A stretch of 64,000 nt of DNA from NCBI RefSeq assembly GCF_017355985.1, contig NZ_JAFIQU010000002.1, positions 310,001 to 374,000 on the forward strand, read 5' to 3'. Under the pieces are notes generated by a model, which saw only the letters and a program-made list of their open reading frames with translations, was not told the origin of the DNA and ran no database searches. Both the position numbers and the translations under genes were made by a program. Shown piece by piece: positions 34,008 to 42,958 of this stretch (its first letter is position 1; every line of letters begins with the position of its first letter). The DNA comes from Arenibaculum pallidiluteum. GTDB lineage: Bacteria > Pseudomonadota > Alphaproteobacteria > Azospirillales > Azospirillaceae.

Positions 34008-36188
34008 CTAGGGATTACCAGAAGAGTAAATCAGCTCGAACAGCAGCAGCGACCGTCCTCCGACCTTGAAGCGGGTCTCGGCGGGCCACGGCGTCGGATC
34101 CGGCTCCCCGGCGGGATGCATGGTGTCGAGCAGGCAGCGCCAGGACTTCGCCCCGGGAATCCTGGGAAGCACGAAGGGCACGACGCCATGGAAGGCGTTG
34201 AGCACGAGCAGCAGGGTGCTGTCGTGTGCGGGCGCCCCGTCGGGCGCCATGTAGAAGCCGGCTTCCCCGTTCAGCAGGACCCCGAGGGTGCGGGCCTCGG
34301 GATCCCGCCACTGGTCCGAGGTCTTCTCGACTCCGTCGGGCGTATACCAGGTGATGTCCCGGACGCCACTGCCCGAGGTCTGCCGCCCGTGCAGGAAGAC
34401 TGGACGGCGCAGGACCGGATGCTGGCGCCGCAGCCGCAGCAGGCGCTTGACGAAGGCCGTCAGCTCGTGGCCGGTCTCGCGGCGGGACCAGTCGAACCAG
34501 CTTATCTCGTTGTCCTGACAGTAGGCGTTGTTGTTGCCGCGCTGGGTGCGGCCGATCTCGTCCCCGCCAAGCAGCATGGGCGTGCCCTGGGAGAGCAGCA
34601 CCGTCGCCAGCATGTTGCGCTTCTGACGATCGCGCAGGGCGCGTAGCTGCGGATCCGCGGTTGGCCCCTCGGCGCCGTGGTTGGACGAGTGGTTGGCGTC
34701 GTGGCCGTCGCGATTGCCTTCCTTGTTCGCCTCGTTGTGCTTGCGCTCGTAGCTCACGAGGTCGTCCAGGGTGAAGCCGTCATGGGCCGTGACGAAGTTG
34801 ACCGAGGCCCATGGCCTGCGCCCCTTGCGCTCGAACAGGTCCGCCGAGCCCGTAATGCGCGCGGCGAGCTCCGGCAGCACGCCGGCATCGCCTCGCCAGT
34901 AGCGCCGGACTGCGTCGCGGTAGCGGTCGTTCCATTCGGCCCAGCCCGGCGGGAAGGCGCCAACCTGGTAGCCGCCAGGTCCGATGTCCCAGGGCTCGGC
35001 GATCAGCTTCGCGGTCTGCAGCACGGGATCCTGGCGGCAGGCGTCCAGGAAGCCCGAGCCGGGATCGTAGCCATGCGCCTCGCGCGCGAGCGTGGTCGCG
35101 AGATCGAAGCGGAACCCGTCCACATGCATCTCGGTCACCCAGTAGCGCAGCGAATCCATGACAAGCTGGAGGACGCGCGGGTGGGTGAGGTCGAGCGTGT
35201 TGCCGGTCCCGGTGTCGTCGACGTAGTAGCGCCGGTTGTCCTGGCGGAGACGGTAGTAGGACGCGTTGTCGATGCCGCGGAAGCTCAGCGTCGGGCCCAT
35301 CTGGTTGCCCTCGCCGGTGTGGTTGTAGACCACGTCCAGGATCACTTCGATCCCGGCCTCGTGCAGGCGCGCGACCATGGTCCTGAACTCCGCGATCGCC
35401 CCCGACGATAGGTAGCGCGGCTCCGGCGCGAAGAAGTTGAGCGTATTGTAGCCCCAGTAGTTCCGGAGGTTCTGCTGCACGAGGTGGCGGTCGTCGCAGA
35501 AGGCATGGACCGGCAGCAGCTCGACCGAGGTGACGCCGAGCTCGCGCAGATGGGCGATCACGGGCTGCGATGACAGGCCCGCGCAGGTGCCGCGCAGCGG
35601 CGCCGGAACGTCGGGATGCCGCATGGTGTGGCCGCGCAGATGCGTCTCGTACAGCACCACGTCGGACCACGGCACCCGCGGCGGGCGGTCGTCGCCCCAG
35701 GTGAAGGCCGGGTCGACCACGCGGCATTTGGGCATGGCGCGGGCGTTGTCCCGTCGGTCGAAGGACAGGTCCAGGCGCGAGCTGCCGACGCGGTAGCCGA
35801 AATGGGCGTCCGACCAGCGGATGGCGCCGTGCAGCGCGCGGGCGTAAGGGTCGACCAGCAGCTTGTTCGGATTGAACCGATGGCCGGCCGAGGGCTCGTA
35901 GGGCCCATGGACCCGGTAGCCATAGAGTAGGCCCGGCCGCGCGTCCGGCAGGTATCCGTGCCAGATCTCGTCGGTGTATTCCGGCAGCGGGATTCGCTCG
36001 ACCTCTCTGGTGCCGGACTTATCGAAGAGGCACAGCTCGACCTTCGTCGCATTGGCCGAGAAGATCGCGAAGTTCACGCCGTTGCCGTCCCAGGTGGCGC
36101 CCAGCGGATGCGGCCTCCCGGGCCTGACTGTCGTGCGCGGGCCCGCGGCGGGGCGGACGGACGGGCTGGGGACGGTTCTATCCTGCAT
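34008..36188 (-). CDS. glgX: Glycogen debranching enzyme (isoamylase type)
   Basis: 726 residues, GH13_11. It removes alpha-1,6 branches from glycogen limit dextrins. An N-terminal CBM48 module (HPLGATWDGNGVNFAIFSAN) precedes the barrel motifs EVILDVVYNHTGEGNQMGP, DGFRFDLATTLARE (nucleophile), KLIAEPWDIGPGGYQVG (acid/base region) and NFVTAHDGFTLDDLVSY. TPMLLGGDEIGRTQRGNNNA is diagnostic. The ATG at 36188 was chosen because upstream sequence loses domain character. It is the first gene of the glgX-to-treY cluster and would supply linear glucans to TreY/TreZ. It diverges from the lipoprotein gene. Confidence 0.95.
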   Translation of the reverse strand: MQDRTVPSPSVRPAAGPRTTVRPGRPHPLGATWDGNGVNFAIFSANATKVELCLFDKSGTREVERIPLPEYTDEIWHGYLPDARPGLLYGYRVHGPYEPSAGHRFNPNKLLVDPYARALHGAIRWSDAHFGYRVGSSRLDLSFDRRDNARAMPKCRVVDPAFTWGDDRPPRVPWSDVVLYETHLRGHTMRHPDVPAPLRGTCAGLSSQPVIAHLRELGVTSVELLPVHAFCDDRHLVQQNLRNYWGYNTLNFFAPEPRYLSSGAIAEFRTMVARLHEAGIEVILDVVYNHTGEGNQMGPTLSFRGIDNASYYRLRQDNRRYYVDDTGTGNTLDLTHPRVLQLVMDSLRYWVTEMHVDGFRFDLATTLAREAHGYDPGSGFLDACRQDPVLQTAKLIAEPWDIGPGGYQVGAFPPGWAEWNDRYRDAVRRYWRGDAGVLPELAARITGSADLFERKGRRPWASVNFVTAHDGFTLDDLVSYERKHNEANKEGNRDGHDANHSSNHGAEGPTADPQLRALRDRQKRNMLATVLLSQGTPMLLGGDEIGRTQRGNNNAYCQDNEISWFDWSRRETGHELTAFVKRLLRLRRQHPVLRRPVFLHGRQTSGSGVRDITWYTPDGVEKTSDQWRDPEARTLGVLLNGEAGFYMAPDGAPAHDSTLLLVLNAFHGVVPFVLPRIPGAKSWRCLLDTMHPAGEPDPTPWPAETRFKVGGRSLLLFELIYSSGNP

Positions 36189-36456
36189 GCGCACCTCGGG
36201 CCGGCGTGGTCCTTCCGACCCGGCAACCGCTCGTAAGATCGTATGGTCCGGGACGGGTTCGCAGGGCCGGTCCTGTTGGCACGGACGCGATCCGCTCCGG
36301 ATGGGGCCAGGAAGGTTAGCAATCGCGCGGGGCTTGGCAAGCACGGGCCCCATCCTACCCCGCGTCCCGCGCCCCGAGGGGACCGATGCCTCACAACGGC
36401 CACACCGCAATGCGATAGCCTCGCGCCTTTCCGCAGCCGAAGGAGGGATCTGCGCG

Positions 36457-37209
36457 ATGGCTGAGAGCTGGACTGTCGGGGCGACCGCCCTGCTTGGGGT
36501 CTGGGCGGCGCTGGCCGCGGGCTGCGCGACGCTGGAGCAGGCTGGATCCGGGTATGAGGCCCGGCTGGCGAGCATGCTCGGTGGAGCGGTCCAGCCGCCG
36601 GGAGCGGGTCAAGCCGCGCAGCCCGCAGCCCCTGTGGCGCCGGCGGAGGAGCCGGTGTCCCTGGAGCAGCTCGGCGTGCCGCTGAAGAGGGTCGCCGACG
36701 GCATCGTCGCGGGCCCGCGCCCGCCCGATCTCGTCGGCAAGGCGGCGGCGGAGATCGCCCGCGAGTACGGGCCCGGCCTTGCCGGACGGCTCGTGATCGG
36801 CACGCTGACCGGTGGCCTGGGCGCCGCACAGGGGCTTCCTGCAGGAGCCCGGCACGCCTGGGATGCGACGGCGTCGCTGAAGGCCGCGGCGGACGAGCAG
36901 CGCATCCTGGAAGAGGCCTATGCCGAGGCCGAGCGCTCGCGCGAGGCCACGGCGCTGGTGCCCGACAAGGACCGGCCGGCCGAGGCCGCGGCGCTGCTGA
37001 AGATCGCCGAGGCGCCCGCACAGGCCGAGACCGCCTGGACCAACCCCGCCACGGGCGCCGCCGGCCGCGTGGCCGTCGGTGCCGCCGAGCCAAGCGAGGA
37101 CGAAACGGTCTGCCGCGCCGTGGTCCGCGAATACCGCACGAACGGATTCGAGCGCCAGGGCAAGGGCTTGATCTGCCGTCAGGACGGGGTCTGGTACGAT
37201 CTGAGCTGA
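36457..37209 (+). CDS. Putative lipoprotein, surface-antigen-like
   Basis: 250 residues. A lipoprotein signal ends at C23 (ALLGVWAALAAGCATLEQ), so lipidation at the membrane is expected. The middle is Ala/Pro-rich, then GRLVIGTLTGGLGAAQGLPAG resembles the glycine-rich stretch of 17-kDa-antigen-type proteins. A helical Glu/Ala region follows. The C-terminal block CRAVVREYRTNGFERQGKGL, ending CRQDGVWYDLS, has two cysteines and is the most conserved-looking part. The ATG at 36457 has a strong GAAGGAGGG site. It is divergent from glgX and convergent with a small unknown gene. The function is unknown. Confidence 0.75.
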   Translation: MAESWTVGATALLGVWAALAAGCATLEQAGSGYEARLASMLGGAVQPPGAGQAAQPAAPVAPAEEPVSLEQLGVPLKRVADGIVAGPRPPDLVGKAAAEIAREYGPGLAGRLVIGTLTGGLGAAQGLPAGARHAWDATASLKAAADEQRILEEAYAEAERSREATALVPDKDRPAEAAALLKIAEAPAQAETAWTNPATGAAGRVAVGAAEPSEDETVCRAVVREYRTNGFERQGKGLICRQDGVWYDLS

Positions 37210-37243
37210 AGGCACGGATCCGCGGGCCTCAATACAGCGCACC

Positions 37244-37528
37244 TCAGCTCAGGGCGTGGTCCGGCACCGTCCGCGGCTGGCGCACGCCGATGCGGCGCAG
37301 AACGAAGAAGCGCTCCGGTGCCTGGCCGACCAGGCGCCACCCCGGGCTCGACCATATGTCCCCGCACCCGACGAGGCTGACGACGATCTGCCCGTTGGAG
37401 AAGGCCCGATGCCCCTCGACCCGGCTGAAGCCGCACCGGGCCAGATAGGTGTCCACCAGCAGCTCCGGCATGCCGGCGAGCACGTGGAAGATTCCATCCC
37501 ATTCGGTGACGTATTTGGGGCGATACAT
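37244..37528 (-). CDS. Uncharacterised 94-residue protein
   Basis: Starts at the ATG at 37528 (MYRPKYVTEWDGIFHVLAGM). The sequence has balanced composition with two cysteines (ARCGFSR, LVGCGDIW) and three tryptophans, which looks like a folded domain rather than a shadow frame. I do not recognise a family. The frame is open upstream to 37813, but there it overlaps the 58-residue gene in another phase and becomes Arg/Gly/Pro-rich; a start somewhat upstream of 37528 remains possible. The ribosome site is weak. It ends 34 bases from the convergent lipoprotein gene. Confidence 0.5.
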   Translation of the reverse strand: MYRPKYVTEWDGIFHVLAGMPELLVDTYLARCGFSRVEGHRAFSNGQIVVSLVGCGDIWSSPGWRLVGQAPERFFVLRRIGVRQPRTVPDHALS

Positions 37529-37601
37529 GACATAGCCCGGTCCCGAGGCCCTCGGGCAGGCAGGATAGGCGCAACCGCCGGGAAGCGCCAGATCGCCCTT
37601 C

Positions 37602-37778
37602 CTACCGATCTTCCGTGCTGCGACGGTCTTCCGTCCCGCGCGGCTTCCAGCTCGGCCGTTCGGCATCGGTCGGACCGGCCGGACCTTCCCTGCGCCGGTC
37701 TTCGTCGCTGGCTTCGTGATGGGGGCCGAGACGCCGCCAATCCGGCATGTCGGGCCGGGTCTTATCCTCGCGTGCCAT
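37602..37778 (-). CDS. Small hydrophilic protein (58 residues)
   Basis: A short gene with a strong AGGAGG ribosome site before the ATG at 37778. The product is almost entirely charged or polar (31 of 58 residues are D, E, R, K or H) and begins MAREDKTRPDMPDWRRLGPH, probably disordered. No family is recognised. The downstream 94-residue gene follows on the same strand and the two may be co-transcribed. A globin gene ends 98 bases upstream. Confidence 0.5.
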   Translation of the reverse strand: MAREDKTRPDMPDWRRLGPHHEASDEDRRREGPAGPTDAERPSWKPRGTEDRRSTEDR

Positions 37779-37876
37779 GGGATATCCTCCTGTCCGCTCC
37801 GACAACCGCTCAACAGTGGCGGACGGGCGGCATCGCCATGCCCTGCCGAAGGGACAGGTGCCCTCGGAGGTCCCGG

Positions 37877-38293
37877 TCAGGCGAGATGGGCCCGCCCGGC
37901 CAGCAGGCTCCGGCCGATCCGCTCGGCCCTGTCGACGAAGATGGCGGCCGCGGCGGGGGTACAGACCTCGGCCGCGGTCTCGCGGAAGAGCTCGAGCCAG
38001 CGGGAGAAATGCCCGACGCCGATATCCATCCGGGCATGGGTCTGCATGGGTCGGCCGTTGAACCGCCCGGTCATCAGGGTCACCGAGGACCAGAAGTCCA
38101 TAAGATGACGCAGGTGCGTCTCCCAGTCGGAGATCGCGGCCTCGAAGACGGGACCGAGCAGCGGGTCCTGCCGCACCTTGCCGTAGAAGGCGCGCACGAG
38201 CCTCTCGATCACCGCTTCGTCGATACCCGTGCTGGCGATGCGTTCGACGATCTGCGCCTGCCGCTCGGCAGGCGTGAGGGATGCACGATCCAT
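37877..38293 (-). CDS. Group III truncated haemoglobin
   Basis: 138 residues of the 2/2 globin fold, group III. Typical features are VRAFYGKVRQDPLLGPVFEA, HLRHLMDFWSSVTLMTGRFN and GRPMQTHARMDIGVGHFSRW, the last carrying the likely proximal histidine and HFxRW motif. These haem proteins are thought to handle NO or O2, or to support redox reactions. The gene lies 184 bases downstream of cysG in the same direction as the nitrate assimilation operon, so a link to nitrite or NO chemistry is plausible but inferred. The ATG at 38293 is the only fitting start. Confidence 0.88.
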   Translation of the reverse strand: MDRASLTPAERQAQIVERIASTGIDEAVIERLVRAFYGKVRQDPLLGPVFEAAISDWETHLRHLMDFWSSVTLMTGRFNGRPMQTHARMDIGVGHFSRWLELFRETAAEVCTPAAAAIFVDRAERIGRSLLAGRAHLA

Positions 38294-38477
38294 CCAGGGG
38301 CCTCGCTTGGCGGGGAGCGGTCTTGCCGCGGCGCGCGCCGGGACGCGGCCTGCCTGCCGCGACCAAGGAGCGACCGGCATCCGATCCTCCGAAGGTTGCA
38401 CTCCGCCCCCGGGCCTTCACACCGGACAGAATGCCGCAGGCAGTGCCGGGACGGCGCCATGCGCCGTTCCTGCGGCC

Positions 38478-39944
38478 TCAGACGGTGGCGGAGAGCGACT
38501 CCGCCGCCACTGACATGGGGACGGTTGCGCCGCCCAGCGCCGCCACGGCACCGACGATCACCAGGGTCGGCCCCCGCCCCGGCAATTCGGCCCGGACCCG
38601 GTCGGGCAGCTCGCCCAGGGGCGCACGGCAACGCCGCTCGTCCAGGCGGGTCCCATTCTCGATGGCGATGGCCGGCGTGTCGGCGGGCATGCCGGCCTCG
38701 GCCAGGCGCGCCGCGAGGGCCGGCAGCGCCTCGCGCCCCATATAGACTGCGATGGTGCCGCCGGCCCGGGCCAGCGCCTCCCAGTCGATGTCGCCCGGCA
38801 GGCCGCCATCGCGCGAATGACCGGTGACCAGATGCAGCGCCCGCGCCACGCCGCGATGGGTCAGCGGGATCCCGGCCGAGGCGGCGCAGCCCAGCGCCGC
38901 GGTCACGCCGGGGATCACGCGCACGGCGACGCCGTGCGCCGCGAGGTGCTCGGCCTCCTCGCCCCCGCGGCCGAACAGGAAGGGATCGCCGCCCTTCAGC
39001 CGGACGACGCGCGCACCGGTGCGCGCATGCTTCAGCAGCAGGGCGTTGATCTCCTCCTGTCGGGCCGAATGCTGTCCTGCCCGCTTGCCGACGCGGATCA
39101 GCCGCGCATCCCGCCGCGCCAGATCGAGGATGCCGGGCCCAACCAGGTCGTCGTGCAGGATCACGTCCGCCCCCTGGATCGCGCGGACCGCGGCGACCGT
39201 CAGTAGCTCGGGCGAGCCGGGCCCCGCGCCGACCAGCAGGACCGGCGGCGCCGGCTCGTCCAGCCCGGCCGCATGGGCGTCCAGCAGGCGCTCGAAGGCG
39301 ATCCGCCCCTCGGCATCGCGCTCGGCCAGCACCAGCTCGGCAGGGGGGCCCGCCAGCGCCGCGTCCCAGAAGCGCAGGCGCCGCTCGCCCGCGGGAAGGC
39401 GCGCTGCGACGAGCCCGCGCATGGACCCCGCCAGGCGGGCGAGCCGACCGAAGGCCGCGGGGATCGCCAGCTCCAGCCGCTGGCGTATCAGGCGCGCCAG
39501 CGCCGGGGCCAGCCCACCGGTCGAGATTGCGACCATGACCGGGCTGCGGTCGAGGATCGCGGGAAAGATGAAGTCGCAGAAGGCCGGCCGGTCCACCACG
39601 TTCAGCGGCACGCGGGCGGCCCGGGCGGCTGCCACCACGCGCGGCGTCAGCGCCTCGTCCCCGCTGGCGTCGACCGCCAGCACCGCACCGTCCAGGTCGT
39701 CCTCCTCGAAACCCCGGGCGCGGTGCTCGACAGCGCCCGTCATCGCCAGCAGCGCCAGCTCGGCCTCGAGCGTGTGGGCGACGACGCGCACGCGCATGCC
39801 GGCGCGGCGCAGCAGCGCCGTCTTGGCGACGGCAGCGGCCCCGCCGCCGAGGACCAGGGCCGTGCGCCCGCCGGCTTCCAGGAACAGCGGAAGGTAGGGC
39901 AGACCCGGCTGGGCGGGCTCAGGCGGCAGGCCGATGTCGGGCAT
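38478..39944 (-). CDS. cysG: Siroheme synthase (precorrin-2 dehydrogenase / uroporphyrinogen-III methyltransferase)
   Basis: 488 residues, a fused CysG that makes sirohaem, the cofactor of nitrite reductase. The N-terminal NAD domain (ALVLGGGAAAVAKTALLRRA) and VDRPAFCDFIFPAIL belong to the dehydrogenase/ferrochelatase half. The C-terminal SUMT half has VLLVGAGPGSPELLTVAAVR, RVVRLKGGDPFLFGRGGEEA, VIPGVTAALGCAA and ALHLVTGHSRDGGLP. The start overlaps the nasA end by 26 bases, so translation is probably coupled. It is the last clear gene of the nas operon and serves NirB directly. Confidence 0.95.
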   Translation of the reverse strand: MPDIGLPPEPAQPGLPYLPLFLEAGGRTALVLGGGAAAVAKTALLRRAGMRVRVVAHTLEAELALLAMTGAVEHRARGFEEDDLDGAVLAVDASGDEALTPRVVAAARAARVPLNVVDRPAFCDFIFPAILDRSPVMVAISTGGLAPALARLIRQRLELAIPAAFGRLARLAGSMRGLVAARLPAGERRLRFWDAALAGPPAELVLAERDAEGRIAFERLLDAHAAGLDEPAPPVLLVGAGPGSPELLTVAAVRAIQGADVILHDDLVGPGILDLARRDARLIRVGKRAGQHSARQEEINALLLKHARTGARVVRLKGGDPFLFGRGGEEAEHLAAHGVAVRVIPGVTAALGCAASAGIPLTHRGVARALHLVTGHSRDGGLPGDIDWEALARAGGTIAVYMGREALPALAARLAEAGMPADTPAIAIENGTRLDERRCRAPLGELPDRVRAELPGRGPTLVIVGAVAALGGATVPMSVAAESLSATV

Positions 39945-42621
39945 GGGCGATCAGCTCCTTGAGTTCCGGGATGCAGGATCCGCAGTTGGTGCCGGCGCCC
40001 GTGGCGACGCCCAGCGATTCGACGCTGGCGGCACCGCCTTCCCGGCAGGCCGCCAGGATCCGGTCGCGGCCCACCTGCATGCAGGCGCAGACGACGGGCC
40101 CCTCGTCCGGGCGCGCAGCCGGGCTCCGGCCGCTGAGCAGCCAGCGCCGCTCCTCGGAGGTCAGCGCCGTGCGCGAGAACAGCTCCTCGATCCAGGCGCC
40201 GGGCTGCGTGGGGCCGCCCGGCGCGACGAACAGGCAGGCGAGCAGCCGGTCGCCCTGCAGCCGTGCCCAGCGGTAGCGGCCGCGGCCCAGGTCGGTCAGC
40301 TCGATCTCCTCGGCCCCGCCGGCGGCGCCAAGAAGGGCCGCGGGGGACAGGTCCGGCAGGTCCTGTCCGGCCAGGGCATGGATCTGGCAGTCGCGGCCCT
40401 GGCGCCGCGCCCAGTAGGGCGCCACGTCCAGCGCGACCGGCTCCCGCGCGATCAGGAAGCCGCTCCAGGCCGGGATCCATGCCTCGATACGGGCCGGCGC
40501 ATGCTTGAGCTCGGGCTGGCCGGACACGGGATCGACGGCCGCGCTGGCCAGCGGCCCCGCCCCGCCGGCCGCGGCGGTGCTGCGGCTCCAGTGCATGGGC
40601 ATGAACAGAGTGCCGGGGCGCTGCCCCGCATCGGCGCGCAGGCGCAGGAGCGCGCGGCCCGCCTCCGTCTCGACCGCAGCGAAGCCCCCGTCAGCGAGGC
40701 CGGGCGGCAGCGCGTCGGGATGCGCGGCGACGAAGGGCTCGGGCTCGTGGGCGGACAGCCGGGCCGACCTTCCGGTGCGCGTCATGGTGTGCCACTGGTC
40801 GCGCAGCCGGCCGGTGTTGAGCACCAGGGGGAAGTCCGGTCCCGGCATGCGCGCGGGATCCTCCGGCGCGACCGCCACGAGGCGGGCCCGCCCGTCGGGC
40901 GTCTGGAAGCGCCCATTGGCGAAGAGCCGGGCAGTGCCGCAGGCGGCATGGGCCGGTACCGGCCACTGGACGGGGGCCAACGCGTCGTAGGCGGTATCGT
41001 CCAGCCCCGCGAGCCCGCCCAGGTCGAAGGCCCGGCCGCCGTCGTTCTCGAAGGCGGATAGCGCGCAGTGCTCGCGGAAGATCTCGGCCGGGCTCTCGTA
41101 GGGAAAGCGGTCCGCCCAGCCCATGCGCCGCGCGACCTGGGTCACGATCCACCAGTCCGGCCGCGCATCGCCCGGCGGCGCCACGAAGGCGCGCTGGCGC
41201 GAGATCCGCCGCTCGGAATTGGTGACGGTGCCGTCCTTCTCGCCCCAGCCGGCGGCGGGCAGCAGAACATGGGCGGCGCGCACGGTGTCGGTGCGGCGCA
41301 CGCAGTCCGACACCACGACGAAGTCGCAGCCCGCAAGCGCCGCCGCGACGCGGTCCGCCTCGGGCAGGCTGGCCGCGGGGTTGGTCGCCATCACCCAGAC
41401 AGCCCTTACGCGCCCCTGCCCGACCGCGCGGAAAAGGTCCACGGCCTTGAGCCCCGGCCCTGGCGCGACGGCGGGCGCCCCCCAGAACCGGGCCACGCGG
41501 TCCCGCGCCTCGTCCGAGAAGCCCATATGGGCGGCAAGCTGGTTCGCCAGCCCGCCGACCTCGCGCCCACCCATGGCATTCGGCTGGCCCGTCAGGGAAA
41601 GCGGGCCCATTCCGGGCCGCCCGATGCGCCCCGTCGCGAGGTGCAGGTTCAGGATGGCGTTGACCTTGTCGGTGCCGCGGCTGGCCTGGTTGACGCCCTG
41701 GGACCAGCAGGTGACCGCCCGTTCGGTGGCCGCGAACCAGTCGAAGAAGCGGGCGACGTCGGTCTCGTCCAGGCCGCAGGCGCGCGCGGTGGCGGCCGCG
41801 TCCGGGCAGGACGCCCGTGCGGCGGCGAGCGCCGCATCGAAGCCGGTGGTGCGGGATTCCAGGAAGTCCCGGTCGACCGCGCCGGTCCGGTCCATATGGG
41901 CGAGCAGGCCGGCGAGCAGCGCCACGTCGGTGCCCGGGCGCAGGGCCAGATGCAGGTCCGCCCCGTCGCAGGTGGCCGTGCGCCGGGGATCGATCACAAC
42001 CAGACGCGTGCCGCGCCGCTCGCGCGCGGCCTGCAGGCGGCGGAACAGCACGGGATGGCACCAGGCGGCATTGCTGCCGACCAGCACGACGAGATCCGCG
42101 AGTTCGAGGTCCTCGTAGCAGCCGGGCACCAGGTCGGCGCCGAAGGCCCGGACATGCCCCGCCACGGTCGAGGCCATGCACAGGCGCGAGTTGGTGTCGA
42201 TGTTGGCGCTGCCGATGAAGCCCTTCATCAGCTTGTTGGCGACGTAGTAATCCTCGGTCAGGAGCTGCCCGGAGACGTAGAAGGCCACGGAATCCGGTCC
42301 GTAGGCCGCGATCGTCTCGGCGAAGCGCCGGGCCACCAGCCCGAGCGCCTCGTCCCAGCCGGCCTGGCGCCCGCCGATCTCGGGCGCCAGCAGCCGCCCC
42401 TCGGGCCCCAGCGTCTCGGCAAGGGCGCCGCCCTTCGAGCACAGCCGGCCGGCATTGGCGGGATGGGCGGGGTCGCCCGAGACCCTCCCCGGCGCGGCCA
42501 AAACACCACAGCCGACCCCGCAATAGGGACAGGTGGTCGCGGTGGCTGCCCCATCCGCTGCCCCATCCGCCGCTCCGTCCGCCAATGAGGCGACGGTGCC
42601 CGGGAGGTGCAGGTCAGGCAT
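39919..42621 (-). CDS. nasA: Assimilatory nitrate reductase catalytic subunit
   Basis: A 900-residue cytoplasmic molybdopterin (bis-MGD) oxidoreductase that reduces nitrate to nitrite. The N-terminal [4Fe-4S] motif is CPYCGVGCGV with a later LCSKG cysteine. Mo-cofactor motifs include GSANIDTNSRLCMAS, VVIDPRRTATCDGAD, GVNQASRGTDKVNAILN and LTGQPNAMGGREVGG. A C-terminal BFD-like [2Fe-2S] domain is present (VVCACMQVGRDRIL and GTNCGSCIPELKEL), as in Klebsiella NasA. No separate NasB/NasC flavoprotein is in the operon. Residues 14-26 are an Ala/Asp/Gly repeat before the Fe-S motif. The start overlaps the nirD end by 8 bases. Confidence 0.96.
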   Translation of the reverse strand: MPDLHLPGTVASLADGAADGAADGAATATTCPYCGVGCGVLAAPGRVSGDPAHPANAGRLCSKGGALAETLGPEGRLLAPEIGGRQAGWDEALGLVARRFAETIAAYGPDSVAFYVSGQLLTEDYYVANKLMKGFIGSANIDTNSRLCMASTVAGHVRAFGADLVPGCYEDLELADLVVLVGSNAAWCHPVLFRRLQAARERRGTRLVVIDPRRTATCDGADLHLALRPGTDVALLAGLLAHMDRTGAVDRDFLESRTTGFDAALAAARASCPDAAATARACGLDETDVARFFDWFAATERAVTCWSQGVNQASRGTDKVNAILNLHLATGRIGRPGMGPLSLTGQPNAMGGREVGGLANQLAAHMGFSDEARDRVARFWGAPAVAPGPGLKAVDLFRAVGQGRVRAVWVMATNPAASLPEADRVAAALAGCDFVVVSDCVRRTDTVRAAHVLLPAAGWGEKDGTVTNSERRISRQRAFVAPPGDARPDWWIVTQVARRMGWADRFPYESPAEIFREHCALSAFENDGGRAFDLGGLAGLDDTAYDALAPVQWPVPAHAACGTARLFANGRFQTPDGRARLVAVAPEDPARMPGPDFPLVLNTGRLRDQWHTMTRTGRSARLSAHEPEPFVAAHPDALPPGLADGGFAAVETEAGRALLRLRADAGQRPGTLFMPMHWSRSTAAAGGAGPLASAAVDPVSGQPELKHAPARIEAWIPAWSGFLIAREPVALDVAPYWARRQGRDCQIHALAGQDLPDLSPAALLGAAGGAEEIELTDLGRGRYRWARLQGDRLLACLFVAPGGPTQPGAWIEELFSRTALTSEERRWLLSGRSPAARPDEGPVVCACMQVGRDRILAACREGGAASVESLGVATGAGTNCGSCIPELKELIAHARHRPAA
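42545..42580 (-). repeat. 12-bp tandem repeat in the nasA start region
   Basis: GCTGCCCCATCC occurs twice in tandem (42545-42556, 42557-42568), followed by a degenerate third unit. The period is a multiple of three, so it encodes repeated Gly-Ala-Ala-Asp within the NasA N-terminus without disturbing the frame. Confidence 0.7.
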
Positions 42622-42955
42622 TGGCGAAGCTCGGCACCAGGGCGAGGCGGATCACCCCGTCCTCCCCGACCTGGACCGGCAGCGTCGGCGTGCAGCCGGT
42701 ATCAGGGTCCCTCATGCGGCCCGTGGCCAAGCTGATCACCCGCCCGTGCAGGGGGCAGGTGACGTGCCGGTCGTGCACGATGCCTTCCGAAAGCGGCCCG
42801 TTCGCGTGCGGGCAGCGGTTCATCAGGGCGAAGACCTCGCCCGCGCCGGTCCGGAACACCGCCACCTCGCCGAGCGGGGTCGCGATCGTCCGGGCGCCGC
42901 GCGCCGGAATGTCCTCGACGAGGCCGACATCGATCCAGTTGACGCGGTCCAGCAT
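42614..42955 (-). CDS. nirD: Nitrite reductase small subunit with Rieske-type motif
   Basis: 113 residues with the Rieske fold that accompanies NirB in NAD(P)H-dependent nitrite reduction to ammonium. Unlike many NirD proteins, both Fe-S ligand pairs are present: CPH in NRCPHANGPLSEG and CPLH in VTCPLHGRVISL. It could therefore hold a [2Fe-2S] cluster as NasE-type proteins do. It starts 3 bases after nirB and overlaps nasA by 8 bases. The ATG at 42955 gives the expected MLDRVNWIDVG start. Confidence 0.93.
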   Translation of the reverse strand: MLDRVNWIDVGLVEDIPARGARTIATPLGEVAVFRTGAGEVFALMNRCPHANGPLSEGIVHDRHVTCPLHGRVISLATGRMRDPDTGCTPTLPVQVGEDGVIRLALVPSFANA

Positions 42956-42958
42956 GGC

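Noticed and set aside
37529-37813. Extension of the 94-residue protein to 189 residues
   Set aside because: The upstream part overlaps the 58-residue gene, which has its own strong ribosome site, and turns into Arg/Gly/Pro-rich sequence.
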